Of a stretch of 64,000 bases of DNA, positions 46,057 to 54,012 are shown in pieces. A model generated the notes under the pieces. The model ran no database searches and was not told the DNA's origin. It saw only the letters and a list, made by a program, of their open reading frames with translations. This stretch comes from Parabacteroides sp. (lineage in GTDB: Bacteria; Bacteroidota; Bacteroidia; Bacteroidales; Tannerellaceae). The translations under genes and the position numbers were made by a program. Each line of letters begins with the position of its first letter. Positions within the stretch are counted from its first letter, which is position 1. Location: contig DXVO01000014.1 of NCBI GenBank assembly GCA_019417325.1, forward strand, positions 31,308 to 95,307, given 5' to 3'.

Positions 46057-47145
46057 TTATCCTATTATCCACTTACTGCCCGGTATGTACGAGATAATCT
46101 TTGTCGTTATGAAACAGCAGATAAATGTACTCACTGCAATACATGGTATGGCGGCAACGGTAGGTAATTCAAGTGTGTGCTTGAATACAGTTGTCCATAG
46201 TCCGAGCCAGAATATGTGCATAAGGTACATACCATAACTGAGTTTTGACATTTCTGTGATGAGCTGTGGTGCTTTCGGGCGGCTTATACATGTAAACATA
46301 AGGAATGTGCCTGCAGTAAGAATTACACAGTTGATTGTACAGAAAGCCCATCCTATTTCTATTACAGGTGTGGTAAGAATTTCTCCGGGAATAGCCTGGA
46401 CATAGAACGAATAGATGGTCGATGCTGCCCCGATAACCATTAAAGCGGTCCCTATTGCGAGACGTTTGGAGCGGTCCCATGTCAGGTGCACACGTATGTA
46501 ATGCGCTAATACGAGATATCCCAAGTAGCCGGAGAAGTACCATAGCATGTGGTATTCGTTCCAAAAACATTGTCCCCATACTTCACCCGACCATCGGTTG
46601 AGATACGGCATACATGTCGATAACAGGAACAACCCTATAAAGAACAGTTCTTCTTTTGCCGTAGCTTTACTCAGCCATGGAGAAATCATAGGAATGAAGA
46701 GATAAAGACTGATCAGGGGATACATGAACCATAGGTGTCCTGCGAGCGTAGGGAAATTCAGGAAGATTCGCGATAAATCCTTTAATGACGTTTCTCCATC
46801 TATCTGTCCCCACAACATAGGTAATGTGCTGTATAGTACCATAAATATAAAAAACGGTGGCAGGATTCGGGTAAAGCGCTGGCGATAGAATTGCCAGGTT
46901 GTCTGCTCTTTTTTCATTGGAACAAGCAGGAAAGCGGAGACAATCATAAACAGGGGCACTGCCATGCGTGAGAAGCCGTCGTACAAAGCCACCCATAACC
47001 GGTCAGCTTCACTGGCAAGATAGGATTGCGGTCCCGCCATATCGGTAGATCCGGCAGCGCCGTAAAAATTTTCACTGGCATGGACAACCATAACGAGGAA
47101 GCATGCAAATACGCGTACATAGTCTAAAAAAACGATACGTTTCAT
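46057..47145 (-). CDS. Membrane acyltransferase (acyltransferase 3 family)
   Basis: 362 residues with about ten membrane helices. The N-terminus FLDYVRVFACFLVMVVHASE has the conserved Asp/Arg and His of the family (R-x10-H motif). Members transfer acetyl or other acyl groups to extracytoplasmic glycans such as O-antigen or exopolysaccharide. No glycan locus is adjacent. No TAnnTTTG promoter is clear upstream. Confidence 0.87.
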   Translation of the reverse strand: MKRIVFLDYVRVFACFLVMVVHASENFYGAAGSTDMAGPQSYLASEADRLWVALYDGFSRMAVPLFMIVSAFLLVPMKKEQTTWQFYRQRFTRILPPFFIFMVLYSTLPMLWGQIDGETSLKDLSRIFLNFPTLAGHLWFMYPLISLYLFIPMISPWLSKATAKEELFFIGLFLLSTCMPYLNRWSGEVWGQCFWNEYHMLWYFSGYLGYLVLAHYIRVHLTWDRSKRLAIGTALMVIGAASTIYSFYVQAIPGEILTTPVIEIGWAFCTINCVILTAGTFLMFTCISRPKAPQLITEMSKLSYGMYLMHIFWLGLWTTVFKHTLELPTVAAIPCIAVSTFICCFITTKIISYIPGSKWIIG

Positions 47146-47425
47146 TTTTGAAATAATTGGTATTAGTAAGATATTTTTTTAATTAGTCCTTTTTATGCAT
47201 CAAAACGGAAGAGCTTCGTTGATTTTCCGGATGTTATTTGATTTGCGGCGGTAAAGAAACGAAGAAAACTTGAAATATCAAGCAGTCATGTTTATAAAAA
47301 CAGGGAGTTTTTTTTCAAACCATTAACTTTTAGTTTGCCGGAAAGGAGTTTAGGTAGTAAAACTTATAGGACTCTGATAAGTTATTGTTCCAAATTACAA
47401 AAATAAACGAATAGGGAAGAATAAC

Positions 47426-47461
47426 TTCATAGTTATGATTTTGGAAAACCATAACTATGAA
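47426..47461. repeat. CATAACTATGA palindrome family, copy 2
   Basis: TTCATAGTTATG (47426-47437), 12-bp spacer, CATAACTATGAA (47450-47461). Read on the minus strand it matches the core at 13062-13097 at 34 of 36 positions, spacer included. It stands alone within 47146-47687, which otherwise holds no supportable gene; a 60-codon frame beginning in it is judged spurious. Confidence 0.8.
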
Positions 47462-47601
47462 CTCCAAAATCCGTTGCTTTCTTTATTTAGAAAATATTAT
47501 GCTTTGAGACAACTGTTTTGTGTTTTGCAATTGTCATGGAAATCCATTTCCTTTTACCGAGGAATAATGGTTATTTGCTACCTTTTTGAAAGAGTAATAA
47601 A

Positions 47602-47651
47602 AAAGGAAAGTGACTAGCCTGGTTAAGGGAATGGCAATTTAGACTAGTCAC
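47602..47651 (-). terminator. Terminator of the hexosaminidase-like gene
   Basis: GTGACTAG and CTAGTCAC form an 8-bp stem with a long loop; on the minus strand it is followed by TTTCCTTTTTT. Confidence 0.55.
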
Positions 47652-47687
47652 GGTAATTTGAATAGAGTTATCTGTGTTTTCAATTTA

Positions 47688-48578
47688 TCAATCCATATGT
47701 AATGCCAGAATGTTTAATCTTTTGCTGAATTCATCTGTTTTGTCTGTGCATAGTGGATACGACCAACATTTTTCTGCAATGGAGGCCAGTTGACGGAATA
47801 ATTGTTGTTTACATTCCTTTATTTCAAAAAAGTCTGTTTGTGTCATAAGGCGTTCCATGTGAAAAGGGAGATTTGATGCGATGTTCTCAGATTGTATCGT
47901 TCCGCTTGAAATTGTGATTTTTTTGGATTTGGCATACAGATTCATCTTTTTTAATCTTTGTGAATCTTCAGATGTTGTTTCATGAGGTTTCTGTATAAAA
48001 TGAAGCTCATTGATTTTCAACATAGCCATATAGTTTATAAGTTCTTTGAGGTTGTTTTCCGGAATAAGATGGAATGGTGTATGTAGCACTATTGTTCGTT
48101 TACTGTGTTGGGGACCGTCTTGTATTGTCATTCCAGGGACATTCCATTGGACGTTTTTTACCGGAGTTCGGCTGTTTATTGCCGGAGGAAGTAGAAAACG
48201 TAAGGTCTGTATGGCATAGAAGAATCCTTTTTCTCCGGATGCTTCCACCAAAATACAAGACGGGCTTATGTTCAGTTTATAATGCTCTTCCGGCAGTTTG
48301 GTATCTGTTTGGAATAGGATGTCTGCATATTTTTCTTTTATGGCTATTTCCGGAGTAAATCCGGCGGCAGTATTAAATAAGTCGGTTAGCTCTTTTGCTA
48401 TTATCCATTGTCTTTTATTTTCAACACTGATAAGTGTGGATTTCTTAAATCTAAAATCACCTTTATCAGAAACACTCTGTTGGGGAAAAGGGATAATTTC
48501 CGGCCTTTCGTTTGGTAAGATATATCTCATAAGTACCAGTACCAAAAAAATAGAATATATACTTACTCTGAGTAACAT
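47688..48578 (-). CDS. Truncated beta-hexosaminidase-like (GH20) protein without catalytic barrel
   Basis: 296 residues with an N-terminal hydrophobic signal or anchor (about 1-20). Residues about 28-140 match the GH20 N-terminal domain (PEIIPFPQQS; LVEASGEKGFFYAIQTLRFL). About 150-200 correspond to the first strands of the GH20 barrel (TIQDGPQHSKRTIVLHTPFH, then LINYMAMLKINELHFIQ), where active enzymes continue with HLTDDQGWR. Here the sequence diverges and stops after another 95 residues, so the catalytic Asp-Glu pair is absent. It is either a decayed enzyme or a binding/sensing derivative. Divergent from the hybrid sensor gene. Confidence 0.7.
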   Translation of the reverse strand: MLLRVSIYSIFLVLVLMRYILPNERPEIIPFPQQSVSDKGDFRFKKSTLISVENKRQWIIAKELTDLFNTAAGFTPEIAIKEKYADILFQTDTKLPEEHYKLNISPSCILVEASGEKGFFYAIQTLRFLLPPAINSRTPVKNVQWNVPGMTIQDGPQHSKRTIVLHTPFHLIPENNLKELINYMAMLKINELHFIQKPHETTSEDSQRLKKMNLYAKSKKITISSGTIQSENIASNLPFHMERLMTQTDFFEIKECKQQLFRQLASIAEKCWSYPLCTDKTDEFSKRLNILALHMD

Positions 48579-48706
48579 AAAAAATAATTTTTAGAAATAT
48601 TCATCTCGTTTATTTTTTCTGTTGCAAAACTATATTTTAGGTATATTATTTCATGTTCGATATCGTCCGAGAAAATTCAGATATTGTTTTTTATCTCTTC
48701 TGTAGC

Positions 48707-48734
48707 TTGTTTTTCGGACGATTTTGTATTTTTG
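48707..48734 (+). promoter_or_regulatory. Promoter of the hybrid two-component gene
   Basis: TTGT (48707-48710), 16-bp spacer, TATTTTTG (48727-48734). It places the start codon at 48758 and excludes an upstream in-frame ATG (48653). Confidence 0.6.
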
Positions 48735-48757
48735 TCGAACAATGGGTATTTAGGGTT

Positions 48758-51700
48758 ATGCAAGTGTTAGGGACATATTTACGATTGAATCTGCTACTAT
48801 TTTTTGTATTATTTACGGGGCGTCTTTATGCTTTACCCCGGTATTATTTTAAACAAATATCTTTACAAAACGGATTGTCGCAATCTTCCGTACAATGTGT
48901 ATTGGTAGATAACAGGGGAGTTATGTGGATTGGAACCCGGTTCGGACTAAACCGTTTTGACAGGGAAAAAATAACTGTTTATAAAGAAGAAAAAAATAAT
49001 CCGTATTCTCTTCCCTATAATGAAATTGTATTTTTGGAAGAGGATGCAGAAGAAAATATCTGGGTAGGGACAAGTTGTGGATTAGCCTGTTTCGATCGTA
49101 ACACCCGGCAATTTGTTCGTCAGGAAATCGATAACGAGCCACTTGTGGTGACTTGTTGTTTCCTTATGCCGGAAGGAATTTGTTTTTTAGGCAAACAGGG
49201 AATTTTTTGTTATTCTTATGCAGAAAAGAAGATTGTCAGATGTCCGTTAAAAGAAAAAATGTCTGCATCTTTTCCAAATTATGCTTTTTTGTACGATGAA
49301 GAAGAAAGAAAGGTTTTAGTCTCTTTTTACGGAAATGGTCTTTGGTGGTATTATCCTGATACGGGAGAGATGATACGTGTACCGTTTATTCATGAGAAAC
49401 ATATACCATCCGTATATTTGGATTCATCCGGGAGAATCTGGGTGGCAGTTTACAACAAGGGCGTTTTCTGTTATGAACATGACGGCAGGTTGGTGGAGCA
49501 TTTGAAAGCTCCGGAAACATTAACCCACAATGTTGTGCAGGATATGCGCGAAAAGGATGGTGAACTGTGGCTGGCTACAGACGGAGGCGGTATTAATATT
49601 TATAATTATAAGGAAAAGTCCGTGAAGGCGATTATGCATCTTCCGGGTGATAATCATTCTCTCCCTGTAAACTCTTTTGCTTGCCTTTACAGTGATGATG
49701 AAGATAATATATGGGCCGGTAGTATTCGCGGTGGTCTGATAGGGATTAAACCTGTTTTTATGACTACCTACCGGGATGCCCCTCCAGGAGCTTCTTACGG
49801 GTTAAGTTTTCAGTCGGTTACATCCATGTATGAAGATCCTGATGGGAAAATCTGGATGGGAACAGATGGTGAGGGATTGAATTTATTTGACCCTCAAAAA
49901 GAAACATTCCGGAAATATCCCCATACTTCGGGAATGAAAATAGTTTCTATTATACCTTATAATAATTCGGATTTACTACTATCTTTATTTGGTGTTGGGC
50001 TCTATCGTTTAAATAGAGTAACCGGAGAATGCCGGGAGTTTCATTTGAATTGGGGAGATGCGCAAAATGACTTGTTCCTGCTCGGGAACTCGGTACGTTT
50101 ATATCGTGCGGATGAGGAACGTTTCTGTCTTTTGTCTGATGATCGTTTCTTCGTATATAATCAACGAAAACAGCAATTTGAATTTTTCCCGGAAGAAATG
50201 ATACCGGATGATTTTCCGGCACCCCGGTTTATACAGGGGGATTCGTGTTATATTAGTTCTTCCAAGGGAATGTATGTGTTGGATTTGCCGGAACGGCAAT
50301 TGCGTCCAGTGTTTTTATCCGGAGAGAAGACCGGTACAATAACATCGGTGAGGCAAAGCAAGGATAAACGTTTCTGGCTGGGTACTTCTTCCGGATTATA
50401 TATCTATGACCATACCTTGCACAAATTGGATACTGTAGATACGGAGCGTTTCTCCGGAATTACGTCTCTTTCTTTCGACAGCCGCGACCGTCTTTGGCTA
50501 AGTACCCATGAAGGACTGTATGTGTATGTTCCGCATGAAAATCGTATTATTGTTTTCGGAGAGTCTGATGGAGTTTTTACACAGGAGTTTTTACCACAAT
50601 CTGCATTAGTGGCTTCTTCGGGTGATATTTATATGTCGGGAGTTGAAGGCGTGGTCAGGATACGTCCGGATCAGGATTTTCAGAAAGAAAAGGACTGTTC
50701 TGTCAGCCTGATTAATCTCACCTTGAATGGTTCCCCTATCCGTCCGGATGGTTTCTCCGGCGAACCTGTCATTGCTATCCCTTGGGACTATACCTCTTTA
50801 GGATTGAATGTGATTGTGAAGGAAAACGATTTGATGCGAAAGAAACTGTTTCGTTTTTCCATCCGGGGAGACCGGGAGGATTTATTGGAAACTTCCAGCC
50901 ATTCGTTTGCATTTCCTGCCCTTCCTCCAGGCAATTATGAATTGTGGGTTTCATATAGCAAGAAAAATGGAGACTGGAGTATTCCGTTAAAATTATTAAC
51001 GGTCGATGTGGTTCCGCCTTTATGGCGGCGAACATGGTTTATAGTGACAGTAATCTTGATGGTTCTTCTGATTGGCGGATGGATTGTTTGGTTGATGTTG
51101 AAAAGGAAGGAGAGGAAGTTGGATTTGGCTATAAAAGAGCAGGAACGTAAGTTCTATGAAGAGAAAGTACGCTTTATGGTTAATATCAGCCATGAATTAC
51201 GTACACCGTTGACTTTGATTTATGCTCCGCTCAAACGCTTGTTGAAATCCGGGCAAGTGGTGGACAAAGGTTTGTTCCGGTTGTTAGATGGCTTACTTTT
51301 GCAGGCCCGCAGGATGCGGGAAATTGTCGATCTGGTACTTGATGCTCAGAAATCGGATACGAACGGCGATGTTATGTATATCCGTTTTTACAATCTCAAT
51401 GATTGGTTACGGTCGGTAACTGATGATTTTGCCCTGGAATTTCAGGCTCGGGGCATTTCTTTGGATTTCCAATTAGACCCCTCAGTGGAAACTGTTCCTT
51501 TCGATGCATCCAAGTGTCGTGTCATTTTATCCAATTTATTGATGAATGCGATAAAATTCAGTGATTCGGATTCCCAATTGGTTATTTCTACGGAACGTAT
51601 GGAAACAAGTGTGCGCATTTCTCTTTCCGATCAGGGCATCGGCCTGGATAATGTGGATATGAACCGTCTTTTCTCCTGTTACTACCAGGGTGAGCATGAC

Positions 51701-52693
51701 CGAAAGGGAAGTGGCATAGGGCTGGCATATGTCCGGAAACTTGTGGAATTGCATGGGGGAAGTATCAGTGCTTATAATAATGAAGAGCATGGCGCTACCT
51801 TTTATTTTGATTTACCCTTGGTTCAGGCCTCCGTTTCCACGGCTATGGGAGCGAAAGGTGGAGGAAAACAGGATGTTTCTTTTGGGACTGAAGATGAACT
51901 TCCTCCTGCATCACTCGATTTTCCGCTAAATAAATATACTTTATTGGTGGCAGAGGATGAACCGGAATTGCGTAACTATCTGTCCAGTGTTTTGCAGGCA
52001 GAGTTTAAGCAGGTATATGTGGCGGAAAATGGAGAGAAAGCCTGGCATTTACTCGGACAATACCAGCCGGATATCGTTGTCAGTGATGTAATGATGCCCC
52101 GTATGGATGGGTTTGAACTTTGCAGCCGGATTAAAAATGATTTGGCTGTCAGTCATATTCCAGTGGTTTTATTGACAGCCAGGGCGGACGGAAGCAGTAC
52201 CTTGCAAGGGTATAAATCCGGAGCAGATGTGTATTTGGCAAAACCGTTTGACGTAGATTCCTTATTGGTGATTTTTCGAAATATATTGAAACATCGTGAC
52301 TTGCTCCGTTCCCGTTATCAGGAGTCCGGCCGTCTGTTTTCTCCTAAGGAGGATGCAGTTAGTAATGCTGACGAACAATTCATGCAGAAGCTAAATGGAC
52401 TGATCAGCGAAAATCTGGGTAATCCTAATCTGAGTGTGACTTTTATTGCTTCTGCAATGGCGATGAGCCGTACGACGCTTTATAGTAAATTCAGCCATTT
52501 GTCGGATATTTCAATCGGTGATTATATTATTAAGTACCGTATGGTTGAGGCCGCGCGTTTACTTATTACTCGAAAAGATATAAGTATTCAGGAAATAGCA
52601 GACCGTACCGGCTTTTCCAGTGCCCGTTATTTTAGTACGGCTTTTAAGCAAATTCATGGTGTTACCCCGACCGAGTATCGTAAGAATAATTAG
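48758..52693 (+). CDS. Hybrid two-component system sensor/regulator (HTCS)
   Basis: 1311 residues. Signal peptide or first helix (about 1-25), then a periplasmic double-propeller sensor of repeated two-component propeller units (IWVGTSCGL, LWLATDGGG, IWMGTDGEG and similar), a Y_Y_Y domain (about 665-750), one membrane helix (about 758-780), HisKA with His812 (NISHELRTPL), HATPase (GSGIGLAYV), a receiver domain with phospho-acceptor Asp1110 (VVSDVMMPRMDG), and a C-terminal AraC-type DNA-binding domain (FSSARYFSTAFKQIHG). HTCS proteins usually sense a glycan fragment and switch on a nearby utilisation locus. Here the only neighbour is the truncated hexosaminidase-like gene. Confidence 0.95.
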   Translation: MQVLGTYLRLNLLLFFVLFTGRLYALPRYYFKQISLQNGLSQSSVQCVLVDNRGVMWIGTRFGLNRFDREKITVYKEEKNNPYSLPYNEIVFLEEDAEENIWVGTSCGLACFDRNTRQFVRQEIDNEPLVVTCCFLMPEGICFLGKQGIFCYSYAEKKIVRCPLKEKMSASFPNYAFLYDEEERKVLVSFYGNGLWWYYPDTGEMIRVPFIHEKHIPSVYLDSSGRIWVAVYNKGVFCYEHDGRLVEHLKAPETLTHNVVQDMREKDGELWLATDGGGINIYNYKEKSVKAIMHLPGDNHSLPVNSFACLYSDDEDNIWAGSIRGGLIGIKPVFMTTYRDAPPGASYGLSFQSVTSMYEDPDGKIWMGTDGEGLNLFDPQKETFRKYPHTSGMKIVSIIPYNNSDLLLSLFGVGLYRLNRVTGECREFHLNWGDAQNDLFLLGNSVRLYRADEERFCLLSDDRFFVYNQRKQQFEFFPEEMIPDDFPAPRFIQGDSCYISSSKGMYVLDLPERQLRPVFLSGEKTGTITSVRQSKDKRFWLGTSSGLYIYDHTLHKLDTVDTERFSGITSLSFDSRDRLWLSTHEGLYVYVPHENRIIVFGESDGVFTQEFLPQSALVASSGDIYMSGVEGVVRIRPDQDFQKEKDCSVSLINLTLNGSPIRPDGFSGEPVIAIPWDYTSLGLNVIVKENDLMRKKLFRFSIRGDREDLLETSSHSFAFPALPPGNYELWVSYSKKNGDWSIPLKLLTVDVVPPLWRRTWFIVTVILMVLLIGGWIVWLMLKRKERKLDLAIKEQERKFYEEKVRFMVNISHELRTPLTLIYAPLKRLLKSGQVVDKGLFRLLDGLLLQARRMREIVDLVLDAQKSDTNGDVMYIRFYNLNDWLRSVTDDFALEFQARGISLDFQLDPSVETVPFDASKCRVILSNLLMNAIKFSDSDSQLVISTERMETSVRISLSDQGIGLDNVDMNRLFSCYYQGEHDRKGSGIGLAYVRKLVELHGGSISAYNNEEHGATFYFDLPLVQASVSTAMGAKGGGKQDVSFGTEDELPPASLDFPLNKYTLLVAEDEPELRNYLSSVLQAEFKQVYVAENGEKAWHLLGQYQPDIVVSDVMMPRMDGFELCSRIKNDLAVSHIPVVLLTARADGSSTLQGYKSGADVYLAKPFDVDSLLVIFRNILKHRDLLRSRYQESGRLFSPKEDAVSNADEQFMQKLNGLISENLGNPNLSVTFIASAMAMSRTTLYSKFSHLSDISIGDYIIKYRMVEAARLLITRKDISIQEIADRTGFSSARYFSTAFKQIHGVTPTEYRKNN

Positions 52694-52735
52694 ATTAGAT
52701 AACCGTTACTGTTTGAATTAGAAAAAAAGCATAAA

Positions 52736-52800
52736 AGAGGCTGTCCAACTTTGAAGTGAACCTTAAATTGAAGTGCACCCGGAAAGTTAAACAGCCCTTT
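52736..52800 (+). terminator. Long-loop hairpin with direct repeats after the HTCS gene
   Basis: AGAGGCTGTCCAACTTT pairs with AAAGTTAAACAGCCCTTT (imperfect). The 30-nt loop contains two near-identical direct repeats, TTGAAGTGAACC (52751-52762) and TTGAAGTGCACC (52768-52779). It probably terminates the HTCS transcript; the loop repeats could be a relic of an insertion. Confidence 0.5.
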
Positions 52801-52806
52801 ATATGT

Positions 52807-53169
52807 TTATAATTGATTTTGGTCAGGCATTTTTGGGTTTATGCCATATTGGTTCGCTTCTGCTTGTCCTTCTTGAATAGTCAAATATAAAAACCACAAG
52901 CCACCGATAACAGGAATAAAATTTATGAAATACCAATACCCGCTTTTCCCTATATCATGCATTCTTCTCACAGCAACAGCAATACTCGGTACGATAGCCA
53001 CAAGGCATAGTATACCACTAAACAGACATACTGTTCCTAATATCGCATCAATGATAGATGCAACGATACTAAAAATGACGAGGAATAATATGAACATCCA
53101 ATATTCCCTACGTCTTGCCCGGCCGGAAAAGTCTTTCCAGCTCTTAAGTACTTGAACAAATTCTTCCAT
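52807..53169 (-). CDS. DUF805 small membrane protein
   Basis: 120 residues, starting with KSWKDFSGRARRREYWMFIL, the typical DUF805 opening, and three or four membrane helices with the conserved VAVRRMHDIGKSGYW. Function unknown. It lies on the left of the second invertible segment, whose promoter points toward it in the sequenced orientation. Confidence 0.9.
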   Translation of the reverse strand: MEEFVQVLKSWKDFSGRARRREYWMFILFLVIFSIVASIIDAILGTVCLFSGILCLVAIVPSIAVAVRRMHDIGKSGYWYFINFIPVIGGLWFLYLTIQEGQAEANQYGINPKMPDQNQL

Positions 53170-53196
53170 TTTTTTATTCTTATTGATTTATTGATA

Positions 53197-53204
53197 CAAA
53201 AGTA
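53197..53204 (-). promoter_or_regulatory. -7 box of the DUF805 gene
   Basis: Minus-strand TACTTTTG, 28 bp before ATG 53169, so the gene does not depend solely on the invertible promoter. The rest of 53205-53512 shows no gene. Confidence 0.45.
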
Positions 53205-53512
53205 TACAACTTTACTCTTTTTTAGTGTTAAAATTCACGAATATTTATCTTGTCGTGCATACTTTGTTTTACATGTACTTTTAGCGGATATACTGGTAAG
53301 CAACAATAATACACGTGGCTTCTAAGGACGATGTAACCTTACCTCGACATATTATGATTGTTTTATTCTTCCTGCGAATAAATATAGGTTTAAAATGATA
53401 GTGAAAGTAAATATCGATTCTGAATAAAAAATGAAGTTGTTTACCTGCTGTTTTTGATATTCAAGTGTTTTTTATGAGACTTGTTGGATACTTAATTTAG
53501 GGCTTATTTCCA

Positions 53513-53764
53513 TAGTTCTATCAGAACTAATCTCCTGTTTGTTAATTCATGTTGCAAAGATATATGATATTTTCTAAATCCAAACAATTTAACGGCATTA
53601 TTTACTATAAATTCCACATTTAACGTCTTGTATTAACCTGTGTTATGATACGTATAAGATATTTATTTATACTGTAATATCAAATATTTAATTCTATTTG
53701 CGTATCTATTTATATTGATAATCAACGATAATAGTTTTATTTGATAAAAGTTCTGATAGGACTA
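53513..53764. promoter_or_regulatory. Second invertible promoter segment (inverton)
   Basis: TAGTTCTATCAGAACT (53513-53528) is repeated in reverse complement with one mismatch at 53749-53764. The repeats bound 220 bp that carry a strong Bacteroidota promoter close to the left repeat. Each repeat is itself nearly palindromic (AGTTCT-ATC-AGAACT), the layout of a recombinase core with two arms. The asymmetric centre is ATC in one repeat and GAT in the other, so the repeats are in inverted relation. No other promoter box is seen between 53765 and 54013. Confidence 0.7.
53555..53584 (-). promoter_or_regulatory. Promoter in the second inverton, pointing left
   Basis: Minus strand: TTTG (complement 53581-53584), 18-bp spacer, TATCTTTG (complement 53555-53562). 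This is among the best promoters in the window. It now points to the DUF805 gene about 380 bp away; after inversion it would point at the lipoprotein gene at 54013. Confidence 0.75.
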
Positions 53765-54012
53765 AGTCGTTTTGATAACTTGTATTAACTAAAGGGAATT
53801 TATAAATATTGTAGTAACAAACTAAAGGGAGTAAGGGGTATTAAATGGTAAACTATATACTGCATATGTAGTTCTTATGCTACATGTAAAAGCTGTGTTA
53901 TGCCCTGATTTAAGAAGTGTTATTCATGTGCATATACAATGAATAATGAAAAATGATATTGTATTATGTATACTTTATATTCATTAATCAACAAACTAAA
54001 TTATTTTAAATC

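Noticed and set aside
47435..47617. 60-codon open frame in the 47146-47687 intergenic region
   Set aside because: It begins inside the dispersed palindrome, has no promoter or recognisable motif, and its tail overlaps the terminator of the next gene.
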